Shown: positions 9,244 through 17,136, numbered from the stretch's first letter. The stretch: 64,000 nucleotides of DNA from JAICJR01 sp963848495 (GCA_963848495.1 CAWKDV010000001.1:310001-374000); one strand, 5' to 3'. Numbers and translations: made by a program. The notes: generated by a model not told the origin, from the letters alone.

Positions 9244-9953
9244 ATGCGCGCCGTCGTCCTGGACGCCGTCCCCGCGCCGCCCGAGGCGCTCGTCGCCCGC
9301 GAGCGCCCCGTCCCCCAGCCCGGGCCCGGCTGGGTCCTCATCGAGGTCAAGGCCTTCGGCCTGAACCGCTCCGAGCTGAAGACCCGGCTCGGCCTCGCCG
9401 ACCCCGACGTCACGTTCCCGCGCGTGCCGGGGATCGAGGCGACCGGCATCGTGGCGGCCTGCCCGAGTGGCGAGCTGCCCGCCGGCCAGCAGGTCGTCGC
9501 GATGAATGGGCGGGATGGGCCGCACCTTCGACGGCGGCTACGCGGACTTCACGTGCGTGCCGGTCGCACAGGCGATCCCGTTCCGCAGCGAGCTGCCGTG
9601 GACGACGCTCGGCGCCGTACCGGAGATGCTGCAGACCGCGTACGGCGCGCTGACCGTCGGCCTCGAACGTGCACGGAGTCGTTTGCGTCGCCGGCTACCT
9701 CTCCATTCAGTGGATCGTGCCCGGCTTCTACCCGACCGGCTTCCTGCCCAACGGCGTGCGTCTCAGCGGCGACAGCGGCGATGCGTCCGACCTGCCGCAG
9801 GCCGTCCTGCAGGAGTTCCTGGACCCGGTCGCCGCCGGCGAGGCGACGGTGCCGATCGCCCAGACCTACACCATGGATGAGATCGCGACGGCCCATGACG
9901 ACATGGAGCACGACCGTGTTGCGGGCAAGTTGGTGGTCTCGGCCGGGCGCTGA
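9244..9953 (+). pseudogene. Degraded zinc-type quinone/alcohol oxidoreductase
   Basis: Remnant of a medium-chain dehydrogenase/reductase. The N-terminal GroES-like half (MRAVVLDAVPAPPEALVARE to GQQVVAM) is in one frame. One extra A near 9505 moves GGMGRTFDGGYADF into another frame, and after TAYGALTVGLE (about 9667) the sequence jumps straight to VHGVVCVAGYLS and the C-terminal end KLVVSAGR. The whole Rossmann nucleotide-binding core, about 90-100 residues in intact relatives, is missing. The product could not bind NADP(H). The frameshift alone could be a sequencing error, but the deletion makes loss of function very likely. Confidence 0.8.
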
Positions 9954-9975
9954 CGGCTGCAAGGCTCCCGGCTTT

Positions 9976-10002
9976 GCAACCACCGCTTCACGGCCTCTTT
10001 AC
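9976..10002 (+). promoter_or_regulatory. Possible Pho box (three 11-bp units)
   Basis: GCAAC at 9976, TTCAC at 9987 and TTTAC at 9998 lie exactly 11 bp apart, the spacing of PhoP/PhoB direct repeats and of the stronger boxes at 17195 and 26887. The nearest downstream item is a hairpin at 10062 and a small reading frame at 10225. It is weaker than the other boxes, and chance cannot be excluded. Confidence 0.35.
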
Positions 10003-10061
10003 ATCGCCCCGAGGGGCCGCTGCGACGATCGGTTTACACGAGTTCCCTCCTCGTGGTCTGC

Positions 10062-10094
10062 GCGTGGCCCCGGCGCTCCCCGACGGGGCCACGC
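10062..10094 (+). other. Perfect 10-bp hairpin
   Basis: GCGTGGCCCC (10062-10071) and GGGGCCACGC (10085-10094) form a perfect 10-bp stem with a 13-nt loop. It lies in the non-coding stretch 9954-10504, about 60 bp after the possible Pho box. It could be a terminator or part of a small RNA; there is no T-run. Apart from this, the small frame at 10225 and the inverted repeat at 10442, nothing else is seen in this stretch. Confidence 0.4.
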
Positions 10095-10224
10095 CTCGTT
10101 CTGGGGCCTGTAAGGGCCGCTCGCGGGAGCCTAAGGGGTGGTGCGCCGAAAGCGGCTGCGAACGCCAGATGGCGGATCGCGGTCCTTAGCCCAGGATGGT
10201 GGAAGACCCGATCAAGGAGCCACC

Positions 10225-10371
10225 ATGACCGAGCAGATCTCCGCCATTTCCACCCTCTTCGCAAGGCAGCGCTCAACGTCGCTGGCCACCTCGGCGCTAC
10301 CCAACGCGCCCGTGGTCGCCGCCACGGTTCGCTCGCCGCGCGTTCGCCTCCTGCGGCTCGCGCGCGCGTAG
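10225..10371 (+). CDS. Possible small protein of unknown function
   Basis: A 48-codon frame beginning MTEQISAISTLFARQRS and ending in the basic tail SPRVRLLRLARA. It is preceded by a good ribosome-binding site, AAGGAG, five bases before the ATG. The sequence is Ser/Ala/Arg-rich with no clear membrane helix or known motif. The strong Shine-Dalgarno site is the main support; its codon use is less biased than that of neighbouring genes. It may be a small regulatory peptide or a chance frame. Confidence 0.35.
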   Translation: MTEQISAISTLFARQRSTSLATSALPNAPVVAATVRSPRVRLLRLARA

Positions 10372-10441
10372 CTGGTTGATCCCGCGCGCCGCCTGGGTGC
10401 GCGGCCGTTGACGGCGGCAATGAGGGTCGGCCCGAGGCCCG

Positions 10442-10484
10442 CTGTCAGGTTTAGGGGGGTCTATATGCCCCTAACTCCTGACAG
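10442..10484 (-). terminator. Long interrupted inverted repeat after the HD gene
   Basis: CTGTCAGG at 10442-10449 pairs with CCTGACAG at 10477-10484, and TTAGGGG with CCCCTAA inside it, giving about 15 paired bases around a loop containing TATAT. It lies 20 bp past the stop of the minus-strand HD-domain gene and is AT-richer than the surroundings. Transcription termination of that gene is the simplest reading. An insertion-sequence end was considered, but no transposase is present. Confidence 0.5.
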
Positions 10485-10504
10485 TGGCGACCGCCGTCTC
10501 ATCG

Positions 10505-11218
10505 CTAGAGCCTGAATAGCGGCAGCAGCCGCTTCTCGTGCTCCTCCTCGATGCGGGCGATCACCTCCACGTGGTCCTCCAGCCCCGAGCCGCGCAGCTT
10601 GGTGGCGAGCAGCTCGTCGATCTGGAAGATGCCCGCCGAGTTGTTCATCTCGATCTCGATGCGCACCGCCTTCTCGCGGCCGGGATCGATGCGCACCTCG
10701 TCGATCGCCGCCGCCGACAGCGAGTGGATGTTCGGGCGCCCAGCCTCGAACGGCACCCGCGAGCGCCCCTTTGCCATGTCGAGGGCGTCGGCCACGCGCA
10801 CGATGCCCGCCTCGAGCGTGAGCGGCTGGCCGCGGCGCCGGTGGGCGATGATCGCGTGCAGCGCCTCTGCCGCGATCACGGTGCGTTCGGGCTCGTCGTA
10901 CAGGTCGCGCAGCAGCGAATCGAGCTTCGGCGCCGCCAGGAACAGGCTGTAGGTCTCGTGGTCCTCGCGGTGGATCGCCATCCCCACGCAGTGGAGCAGC
11001 GCCGCCGCGACGATCGTGACCTCGGCGTCGCGTGCGTCCATGCCGTAGTCGCGCACCAGCCCCGGCTCGACGCCGCGCCGCGCCAGCAGCCGGCAGAGCC
11101 GTAGCGCGATGTTCACCACGATCTGGATGTGGACCCAGGAGTGGTCCGACATCCCGAGCCGGTCGGCATTGACCTGCGCGACCTGCCACCAGGCCTTGAC
11201 CTGGCGGTCGGCGTTCAC
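10505..11218 (-). CDS. HD-superfamily phosphohydrolase-like protein
   Basis: A protein of the HD hydrolase family related to COG3294, 237 aa from the GTG at 11218. SDHSWVHIQIVVNIALRL carries the first metal-ligand histidine, and EALHAIIAHRRRGQ and IVRVADALDMAKGRSR the later His and Asp ligands. The HD doublet itself reads LLHCVG: the usual Asp is Cys, confirmed at nucleotide level. The frame stays open upstream, encoding TIRCPTRGNRRLEGLLAAVN, which looks like the conserved family N-terminus, but no ATG/GTG/TTG precedes it. An unusual start (ACG at 11272 or CTG at 11302) is therefore possible. It follows the DNA-binding gene at 11283 closely. The substrate is unknown. Confidence 0.75.
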   Translation of the reverse strand: MNADRQVKAWWQVAQVNADRLGMSDHSWVHIQIVVNIALRLCRLLARRGVEPGLVRDYGMDARDAEVTIVAAALLHCVGMAIHREDHETYSLFLAAPKLDSLLRDLYDEPERTVIAAEALHAIIAHRRRGQPLTLEAGIVRVADALDMAKGRSRVPFEAGRPNIHSLSAAAIDEVRIDPGREKAVRIEIEMNNSAGIFQIDELLATKLRGSGLEDHVEVIARIEEEHEKRLLPLFRL

Positions 11219-11282
11219 CGCGGCGAGCAGCCCCTCCAGGCGGCGGTTGCCGCGCGTGGGGCAGCGGATCGTGGGGCCGCCG

Positions 11283-11633
11283 TCAGCCGCTGGAGCGTTC
11301 AGGTGAGAAGCGGTAGCCGATGCCGAAATGGGTGTGGATGTAGGTCCACCCGGGCGACACTAGCTCCAGCTTGCGACGGACCTTGCGCACGAAGACGTCC
11401 ACCGACCGGTCGCGCCTCGGCATGTCGCCTCCCCACACGAGGGCGTAGAGCTCCTGCCGCGTGATCACCCGGTCGCGGCGCTGCGCGAGCACGAAGAAGG
11501 TCTGGAACTCGCGCACGGTGAAACCCACGCGCGCGCCGTGCGCGAACACCTGCAGCTCGGCGGGCCTGATCTCGAGGCCGTCGACGGTGAGCACCGGTCC
11601 CGAGTCGATGGCTTGGGCCGCAAGCTGCTCCAC
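11283..11633 (-). CDS. Receiver-less PhoB/OmpR-type winged-helix regulator
   Basis: A 116-aa DNA-binding domain of the OmpR/PhoB class without any receiver domain. The recognition region RSVDVFVRKVRRKLE and the wing YIHTHFGIGYRF are almost identical to the C-terminus of the full response regulator at 25946. The N-terminus before the domain is only about 15 residues, so it cannot be controlled by phosphorylation. The GTG at 11633 is the only reasonable start. A four-unit Pho box lies 36-73 bp upstream. It could compete with the full-length regulator for Pho boxes or act as a constitutive version. The HD gene follows and may be co-transcribed. Confidence 0.88.
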   Translation of the reverse strand: MEQLAAQAIDSGPVLTVDGLEIRPAELQVFAHGARVGFTVREFQTFFVLAQRRDRVITRQELYALVWGGDMPRRDRSVDVFVRKVRRKLELVSPGWTYIHTHFGIGYRFSPERSSG

Positions 11634-11668
11634 GGGCTCGAAATTACGGTTTCGGCCAAGCCGGGGCC

Positions 11669-11706
11669 GTGAACCAGTGGTGACGCACCGGAAAAGATCC
11701 TGTTAA
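11669..11706 (-). promoter_or_regulatory. Pho box upstream of the winged-helix gene
   Basis: Read on the minus strand, units TTAAC, TTTTC, GTCAC and TTCAC occur at exact 11-bp steps (plus-strand positions 11702, 11691, 11680 and 11669). The two promoter-proximal units match the PhoP-type consensus well and the distal two are degenerate. The gene starting at 11633 encodes the matching type of DNA-binding domain, so autoregulation or control by the regulator at 25946 is likely. Confidence 0.55.
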
Positions 11707-11811
11707 CGAAATCTGGGCTGACGCGCCACGAAATAGACGCAAAATGCAGGAAGTTTCTGGCGACGGAGCCCTCCATCGGGTTGTTGCTGAGGGAGAATCG
11801 CCGCTTCCTCC

Positions 11812-12237
11812 ATGTCGCAGGCGGTCGACAGCTGGACCACCCGCGAGCGCATACTCGCGGAGCTGGTCTCGCACGGCGTTGCCGTGCCGAACCTCAGCCC
11901 CAGCGCGCGCTTCATCGGCGTGATGCGGCTCACGGCCGACTACCGGCCGCTCGCGCGCGCGTTCGAGACGCTCAACGCGGCGCTCCGCTGGCTCCAGCAG
12001 GCCGAGGGCGAGCACGCGCGGGTCGACGTGATAGTCGACCTGAACTCGCCCTCCGCCGACGCCGCCGTGATCCGTCCCTTCCATGTGCTCACGTGCGACG
12101 ACGCGAGGGAGCCGCTCGACCAGCTCGACCTCGGCGCTGGCCCCGCGGCCGCCGCCACCGCCACGCCGTCTCCGCTCAGCGCGCTGCGCCCGCCGCCCCG
12201 GCGGCGCGCGGGCGGCGGCCCGCGCCTGGTCGATTAG
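11812..12237 (+). CDS. Hypothetical protein
   Basis: A 141-aa protein that I do not recognise. The N-terminal 105 residues (WTTRERILAELVSHGVAVPN onward) look like a compact alpha/beta domain, with MRLTADYRPLARAFETLNAALRW predicted helical. The last 35 residues are Ala/Pro/Arg-rich and probably disordered. Codon third positions are strongly G/C in this frame, which supports real coding over the antisense frames. It lies divergent from the Pho-box-controlled regulator at 11633, so the Pho box could also affect it. No function is assigned. Confidence 0.6.
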   Translation: MSQAVDSWTTRERILAELVSHGVAVPNLSPSARFIGVMRLTADYRPLARAFETLNAALRWLQQAEGEHARVDVIVDLNSPSADAAVIRPFHVLTCDDAREPLDQLDLGAGPAAAATATPSPLSALRPPPRRRAGGGPRLVD

Positions 12238-12282
12238 AAAGCTCTCATCGCGGCCGCCCAGATCGCGGTTACCCTCGGTTCA

Positions 12283-12540
12283 ATGACAAAGAATCGTGCA
12301 CTCATCCTGCCTGCCGTCGTACTGGGCATCGTGCTCGTCGTGGTGGGCGTCATCTACCTGGCCGAGCCGGCCAAGTCACTGCCGTCGTTCTTCCCCGGCC
12401 ACGCGGCCGGCTCGACGCACCACCACGTGAAGCACGCGATTGCCGCGTTCGTGGTGGCGCTGGGCGCGTTCGCGCTGGCCTGGTTCCAGACCGGCCCGAG
12501 CACCAAAGCGGCCTCACGGCCGCAGATCACTGATCACTGA
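12283..12540 (+). CDS. Small two-helix membrane protein
   Basis: An 85-aa protein with two hydrophobic helices, LILPAVVLGIVLVVVGVIYL near the N-terminus and AIAAFVVALGAFALAWFQ after a His-rich loop (STHHHVKHA). No known family is recognised with certainty. The last residues, PQITDH, are encoded by the first units of the GATCACT repeat, so the array invaded or created the C-terminus. It converges on uppP with only the repeat between them. Confidence 0.65.
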   Translation: MTKNRALILPAVVLGIVLVVVGVIYLAEPAKSLPSFFPGHAAGSTHHHVKHAIAAFVVALGAFALAWFQTGPSTKAASRPQITDH

Positions 12541-12577
12541 TCACTGATCACAGTCGGTCATCCGTGATCCGTGATCG
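12525..12577. repeat. Heptamer repeat hairpin at a convergent junction
   Basis: Four GATCACN units (12525-12552) are followed after a 4-nt gap by GTCATCC, GTGATCC and GTGATCG (12557-12577). The second block is the reverse complement of the first, so the whole can fold into a long imperfect stem in either transcript. It overlaps the end of the small membrane gene and reaches to within 9 bp of the uppP stop. A bidirectional terminator is the likely role. Confidence 0.8.
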
Positions 12578-12585
12578 CGCGGTCG

Positions 12586-13455
12586 TCAGAGCGCGAAGAT
12601 CAGCGTGCAGGTCAGGCCGGCGGCGATGCAGTAGATGCCGAACGGCGTGAGGCGGTTGGTCTCGAAGTACTTGAGCAAGAACCTCACCGCGAAGTAGGTC
12701 GTGATCCCTGCGCAGATGGCGCCCACCAGCGCCGGCCCGCGCACGCCGTTGCCCTCCGAGCCGAACAGCTCGGGCAGCTTGAGCAGGGCTGCGGCGCCGA
12801 TGATCGGCGTGGCCAGCAGGAAGCCGTAGCGCGCGGCGTCCTCGTTCGAGAGGCCCACGAGCAGGCCGCCGCCCATCGTGACGCCCGCGCGCGAGATGCC
12901 GGGGACGAGCGCGGCCGCCTGCGCCGTGCCCACCCCGATCGCCTGGCGCCAGCTGAGCTTGGCGATGCGCGCATCGCTGTCGCCCAGGCCGTCCCCCGGC
13001 CGGGGCGGGCGGCGGCGCAGCCGCTCGAACGCGAGGAGCAGGAAGCCGTTGACGATCAGGAACGCCGCCGCCGACGGGGCCGAGGCGAACAGCTTGCGCA
13101 GCGGCGACTCGAGCAGAAGGCCGATGATCCCCGCCGGGATCGTGCCGACCACGAGCAGCCAGCCGAGCCGCGCGTCGTTGTCGTCCTCGCGGATCTCGCG
13201 GTCGCGCAGCGAGCGGCCGATGCCGGTCACGATCCTCACCCAGTCGCGCCAGAAGAAGCCCAGCAGCACGATCGCGGTGGCCAGGTGGGTGGCCACGAGG
13301 AACGTGAGGAAGAACTTGTCGTTCTGGTGGATGTTCCAGTGGAGCAGCCGCGGCGCGATCACACCGTGGCCGAGGCTCGAGATCGGGAACGGCTCGGCCA
13401 CGCCCTGGAGCAGGCCGAGAATCGCCCCCTGCAGATACGAGATCGGGTGATGCAC
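12586..13455 (-). CDS. uppP: Undecaprenyl-diphosphatase UppP/BacA
   Basis: Integral membrane phosphatase that recycles undecaprenyl pyrophosphate to the monophosphate lipid carrier used for wall and surface polysaccharides; 289 aa, about eight helices. The family signature QGVAEPFPISSLGH near residue 17 supplies the catalytic Glu region, and PGISRAGVTMGGG near residue 185 the conserved PGxSRS-like motif, here with Ala for the second Ser. It starts 11 nt after the ppk stop, so it is the last gene of the sixA-ppx-ppk group. Loss or overexpression of this family alters bacitracin tolerance. Confidence 0.93.
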   Translation of the reverse strand: MHHPISYLQGAILGLLQGVAEPFPISSLGHGVIAPRLLHWNIHQNDKFFLTFLVATHLATAIVLLGFFWRDWVRIVTGIGRSLRDREIREDDNDARLGWLLVVGTIPAGIIGLLLESPLRKLFASAPSAAAFLIVNGFLLLAFERLRRRPPRPGDGLGDSDARIAKLSWRQAIGVGTAQAAALVPGISRAGVTMGGGLLVGLSNEDAARYGFLLATPIIGAAALLKLPELFGSEGNGVRGPALVGAICAGITTYFAVRFLLKYFETNRLTPFGIYCIAAGLTCTLIFAL

Positions 13456-13466
13456 CTACTGAAGTT

Positions 13467-15590
13467 CTACTCGAGGTCCCGGCTGGCTACGGCCGCCGTG
13501 GCGCGTTCCATCAGCTCGGCGTGCACCGACCGGGTGCGGCCGTCGCGCCTGGTCCAGCTTCCGTCCGGCTCGAGCTCCCAGCCGAAGGTGTCGTCCGCCA
13601 GCGTACGGTCGAGCGTGTCCTCGAGCTCGCGCTTCAGCGCCGGGTCCTCCACCGGAGTGAGGAGCTCCACGCGTGTATCGAGGTTGCGCGGCATCAGGTC
13701 CGCCGAGCCCATGAAGTAGCGCGACTCGCCGTCGCGCTGGAAGCCGTAGATGCGCGAGTGCTCGAGGAAGCGGCCGACCACGGAGACCACGCGCAGCCTG
13801 TCGCCCGACCCGGCCGCCCCCGGGAGGAGGCAGCAGATGCCGCGCACCAGCAGGTCGACGGTGACGCCCGCCGCCGCCGCGGCATAGAGGGCGTCGATGC
13901 AGGCGCGGTCCACGAGCGCGTTCATCTTCATGACGATGCGCGCGTCCCGGCCGGCCGCCACGGCGTCGATGCACATCTGGATCTGCTCGAGCAGGCCCTC
14001 GCGCATGCCGCTCGGCGCGACCAGCACCTTGCGGTGGTGGCGCGGCCTGGCGTAGCCGGTGAGCGAGTTGAACAGGTCCGCGACGTCGGCGGTGATCGCC
14101 GGGTCCGTGGTGAAGAGGCCGAAGTCCTCGTAGAGCCGCGCCGTGAACGCGTGGTAGTTGCCGGTGCCCACGTGCACGTAGTGGCGAACGCCGCCCGCCT
14201 CGCGCCGGACGACGAGCAGCGCCTTGGCGTGCGTCTTCAGGCCCGGCAGCCCGTGCACCACGTGCGCGCCGGCCTCCTCCAGCGAGCGCGCCCAGCCGAT
14301 GTTCCGCCGCTCGTCGAAGCGCGCCTTCAGCTCCACCAGGCAGACCGCCTGCTTGCCGCGCTCGGCCGCCTCGATCAGGGACGGGACGAGAGAGGAGTCA
14401 TCCGAGGTGCGGTACACGGTGAGCTTGATCGCCAGCACGTCCGGGTCGATCACGGCCTGCGAGACGAAGCGCTCGACGCTGCCCGCGAACGACTGGTAGG
14501 GATGGTGAACGAGGATGTCGCCGGCGCGGATCGCCTTGAAGATGTCCGCCTCCTCGCGCTCCTCGTCGATGAAGGCGGGGTGCGGGACCGGGATCCAGGA
14601 CGGGTCGCGCAGGTCGCTGTGGCCGTCGACGCCGTGGATCTCCCAGAGGTCGCCGAAGTCGAGCAGCCCCTCGACGTCGTAGATCTGGCGCTCCTCCACG
14701 TCGAGCCAGCTCACCAGCCGCTCGCGCAGCTCGGCGTCCATGTCCGAACCGACCTCGAGCCGCACGACCTCGCCGAAGCGGCGGCGGCGCAGCTCGTCCT
14801 CCACCGCCTGGAGCAGGTCATCGGCCTCGTCCGACACGGTGAAGTCGGCGTCGCGCGTCACCCGGAACATGCTGTGGCGCAGCATCTCCATGCCGGGGAA
14901 GAGGTCCCCCAGGTGGCGCGCGATCACGTGCTCGAGCGGCACGAACGTGTCCTTGCCGATCTTGATGAAGCGCGGCAGAACCTCCTTCGGCACCTTCACG
15001 CGCGCGAAGGTCTCGGCGCGCGTGACGGGGTCGCGCAGCCAGACGGCGAGCGAGAGCGACAGGTTGGAGATGTAGGGGAACGGCCGGCCCGGCCCGACCG
15101 CGAGCGGCGTGAGCACGGGGAAGATCTCCTGCGCGAAGCGGCGGTCGAGCTCCTCCAGCTCCTCGCTCGAGCAGTCCTCGCACTTCAGGATCCGGATGCC
15201 AGCTTCGCTGAGCTCCGCGCGCAGCTCCCGGTACAGACGCGAGCAGCGGCCGTCGAGCTCGGTGACGCGCTGGGCGATGGCGTCGACGGCCTCCCTCGGC
15301 GTGAACCCGTCGTGGCCGCGCTTGTCCACCCCGGCGTCGACCTGGTCGTGCAGACCGGCGACGCGGACCATGAAGAACTCGTCGAGGTTCGTCGTGTAGA
15401 TGGCGAGGAACTTCGCCCGCTCGAGCAGTCGCGTCCGCTCGTCCTCGGCGAGCTGCAGCACGCGCTCGTTGAAGTCGAGCCAGGAGAGCTCGCGGTTGAC
15501 GTACTGCGGCCGCGTCTCCTCGGCCGGGACCACGGAAGTATCCGCGGGCGCGGCCGCGCTCCAGTCGGTGGTGTCGGCGGCGTGCTCCAT
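13467..15590 (-). CDS. ppk: Polyphosphate kinase 1
   Basis: Reversibly polymerises the terminal phosphate of ATP into polyphosphate; 707 aa, the full PPK1 length. The N-terminal domain begins YVNRELSWLDFNERVLQLA, the family hallmark. The autophosphorylated histidine lies in GLKTHAKALLVV (about H455) and the second conserved histidine region in HHRKVLVAP. The ATG at 15590 follows the ppx stop by only 2 nt. Together with ppx and sixA this forms a polyphosphate turnover operon, which fits the nearby Pho-regulated genes. Confidence 0.97.
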   Translation of the reverse strand: MEHAADTTDWSAAAPADTSVVPAEETRPQYVNRELSWLDFNERVLQLAEDERTRLLERAKFLAIYTTNLDEFFMVRVAGLHDQVDAGVDKRGHDGFTPREAVDAIAQRVTELDGRCSRLYRELRAELSEAGIRILKCEDCSSEELEELDRRFAQEIFPVLTPLAVGPGRPFPYISNLSLSLAVWLRDPVTRAETFARVKVPKEVLPRFIKIGKDTFVPLEHVIARHLGDLFPGMEMLRHSMFRVTRDADFTVSDEADDLLQAVEDELRRRRFGEVVRLEVGSDMDAELRERLVSWLDVEERQIYDVEGLLDFGDLWEIHGVDGHSDLRDPSWIPVPHPAFIDEEREEADIFKAIRAGDILVHHPYQSFAGSVERFVSQAVIDPDVLAIKLTVYRTSDDSSLVPSLIEAAERGKQAVCLVELKARFDERRNIGWARSLEEAGAHVVHGLPGLKTHAKALLVVRREAGGVRHYVHVGTGNYHAFTARLYEDFGLFTTDPAITADVADLFNSLTGYARPRHHRKVLVAPSGMREGLLEQIQMCIDAVAAGRDARIVMKMNALVDRACIDALYAAAAAGVTVDLLVRGICCLLPGAAGSGDRLRVVSVVGRFLEHSRIYGFQRDGESRYFMGSADLMPRNLDTRVELLTPVEDPALKRELEDTLDRTLADDTFGWELEPDGSWTRRDGRTRSVHAELMERATAAVASRDLE

Positions 15591-15592
15591 GC

Positions 15593-16498
15593 CTAGGTTC
15601 GGGCCCGGCGAGGCCCACCCATCGTAGTGGTACCGGCGAGCAATTCCAGGATCACGCCCTCCCTGACGCCGCCCTTGCAGACGTGCAGGGGCAGGTCGAG
15701 CCGATTCGACAGCTCCTCGAAGATCAGCGCGCCCGCGGGCAGCACGCTCACGCGCTCGGCCTCGAGCTCGAAGCGGGCGGCGATTTCGCTCGTCCTGCGA
15801 GAGCCGAGCACACGCAGGGCGCGCTCAAGCGTCTCGCCCACGAGCTCCGCGCCGATCAGCCTGCGCAGCGCATTCGCGCTACCTCCCGTGGCCACGGCGT
15901 GCAGCGCCGGCGGGATCTCGAGGCCCTCGAAGGTGCCGGCCACGTGCAGGCGGGCGGCCGTGAGCTCGGCGGCCGCCGGCGGGTCGGAGCGCAGGTAGCT
16001 GTCAGCGAGGAAGGCCGAGCCGATCCGGAACGACTCGGACCAGGTCACGCCTTCGGCCAGCGTGCCGACCACGATCTCGGTGGAGCCGCCGCCCACGTCC
16101 ACTACCGCCACCGCGCCGTCGAACGGCCCGCTGAACGTCCGGGTCGCGCCTAGGAACGCGAGCCGCGCCTCCTCGTCTTCGCTTAGCACGCGCACCGCCA
16201 GCCCGCATTCCTCGGTCACCGCCAGCTCGAACTCGTCGCGGTTCTTCGCGTCGCGGACCACCGAGGTGGCCACGACGGCGATCTCGCGCGCGCCGAGTGC
16301 GTCGGCGAGGCGAGCCTGGGTGGCCACCGCCTCCGCCGTCTCCGCGATCTTGCGCGGCCCGATGCGGCCCTTCGCCAGAGAGCTGCCGATGCTCGTGAAC
16401 GCGCGCTGGCTCATCAGCTCGCGCAGGCCCTCGTCACTCGGCTCGGCCACCAGCAGCCGCGTGGTGTTGCTGCCGATGTCGATGCAGGCGTAGGCCAC
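15593..16498 (-). CDS. ppx: Exopolyphosphatase / Ppx-GppA phosphatase
   Basis: Hydrolyses terminal phosphate from polyphosphate and possibly pppGpp; 301 aa. The ASKHA-fold phosphate 1 motif is ACIDIGSNTTRLLVAE at the N-terminus, and VVDVGGGSTEIVVG near residue 130 is the phosphate 2 motif. It lacks the C-terminal HD-like domain of E. coli Ppx, as is normal in Actinobacteria. The GTG at 16498 is used because it sits immediately before the first beta strand and 5 nt after the sixA stop; the longer frame upstream only reads sixA in another frame. Confidence 0.93.
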   Translation of the reverse strand: MAYACIDIGSNTTRLLVAEPSDEGLRELMSQRAFTSIGSSLAKGRIGPRKIAETAEAVATQARLADALGAREIAVVATSVVRDAKNRDEFELAVTEECGLAVRVLSEDEEARLAFLGATRTFSGPFDGAVAVVDVGGGSTEIVVGTLAEGVTWSESFRIGSAFLADSYLRSDPPAAAELTAARLHVAGTFEGLEIPPALHAVATGGSANALRRLIGAELVGETLERALRVLGSRRTSEIAARFELEAERVSVLPAGALIFEELSNRLDLPLHVCKGGVREGVILELLAGTTTMGGPRRART

Positions 16499-16503
16499 GG
16501 CGC

Positions 16504-16932
16504 TCAGCCGGCGATCGTGGTGGTGTCGGCCGGCCGCAGCAGCACCTTCAGCTCGCCGCGCTCGAGGCCGGCGAGGCCGCCCTTCTTCATCCGCACCTGC
16601 GCACCGGTGGCGGCGTGTACCGCCGAGGAGAAGTCCGGGTCGTGGCCCACGAGCAGCGCGTTCGCCACGTCGCCCACGAGCTCCTCGGGATCGAACGGCC
16701 CGCCCTTCAGGCGGGGCTCCACGGCGACGTCCAGGCCGAGCGCCTCGCACGCGAGCCGGGCCGTGTCGAGCGCGCGCTTCTTCGGACTGGACAGGCAGAG
16801 CTCCACGGGCTCGCCGAGCTTCGCAAGCGCCTGCCCGGCGGCGCGCGCCTGCTGCTCGCCCCTCTCGGTCAGCGGACGCTCGTCGTCGGGGTGGCCGTCC
16901 GCCGCCTCGCCGTGCCTGAGAAGCCAGATCAT
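16504..16932 (-). CDS. sixA: Phosphohistidine phosphatase SixA-like
   Basis: A 142-aa histidine phosphatase superfamily protein. The catalytic RHG motif is LLRHGEAADG at residues 4-13, and the second catalytic histidine lies in LLVGHDPDFSSAV. In E. coli SixA dephosphorylates a histidine-phosphotransfer domain or PtsO. Here it is first in the operon with ppx and ppk, a common actinobacterial arrangement, so a role in phosphate or polyphosphate metabolism is likely. It is about 35 nt downstream of the small zinc-ribbon-like gene. Confidence 0.9.
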   Translation of the reverse strand: MIWLLRHGEAADGHPDDERPLTERGEQQARAAGQALAKLGEPVELCLSSPKKRALDTARLACEALGLDVAVEPRLKGGPFDPEELVGDVANALLVGHDPDFSSAVHAATGAQVRMKKGGLAGLERGELKVLLRPADTTTIAG

Positions 16933-16965
16933 GGGACCCTCGGCACTGTACCCGGGCGGCCGCGC

Positions 16966-17136
16966 TCAGATGTGGCGGCGCCGGTAACGCGCGCAGGCGC
17001 TGTGGAAGACGACGCCGCGCAGCCTCACGTGCGGCTCGCCGAGCTTCACGCGACCGCCGCAGGCGACGCAGTGGCCGATCTCGCCGGTGCGCAGCGCGGC
17101 GGCCACTCGCTTGAGAGTCGAGTCGCGGAGCTCCAT
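16966..17136 (-). CDS. Small CxxC zinc-ribbon-like protein
   Basis: A 56-aa protein, MELRDSTLKRVAAALRTGEI followed by GHCVACGGRVKLGEPHVRLR and GVVFHSACARYRRRHI. The spacing C-x2-C ... H ... H-x2-C could bind one zinc ion. The codon bias is typical of the genome and no overlapping frame competes, so I regard it as real. It precedes sixA in the same direction with a 33-nt gap. Function unknown; small zinc ribbons of this kind often bind nucleic acid or act as adaptor proteins. Confidence 0.6.
   Translation of the reverse strand: MELRDSTLKRVAAALRTGEIGHCVACGGRVKLGEPHVRLRGVVFHSACARYRRRHI

Noticed and set aside
10442..10484. Insertion-sequence terminal repeats
   Set aside because: The two arms are only 27 bp apart with no transposase; a terminator explains them better.
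11644..12084. Minus-strand frame opposite the hypothetical gene at 11812
   Set aside because: The plus-strand frame has much stronger third-position G/C bias and its own start; the minus frame also runs through the Pho box.
12525..12577. CRISPR array
   Set aside because: Units are 7 bp with no spacers, and no cas genes are present.
16499..16750. Extended N-terminus for ppx
   Set aside because: The extra residues are sixA read in another frame; the GTG at 16498 directly precedes the conserved first strand.
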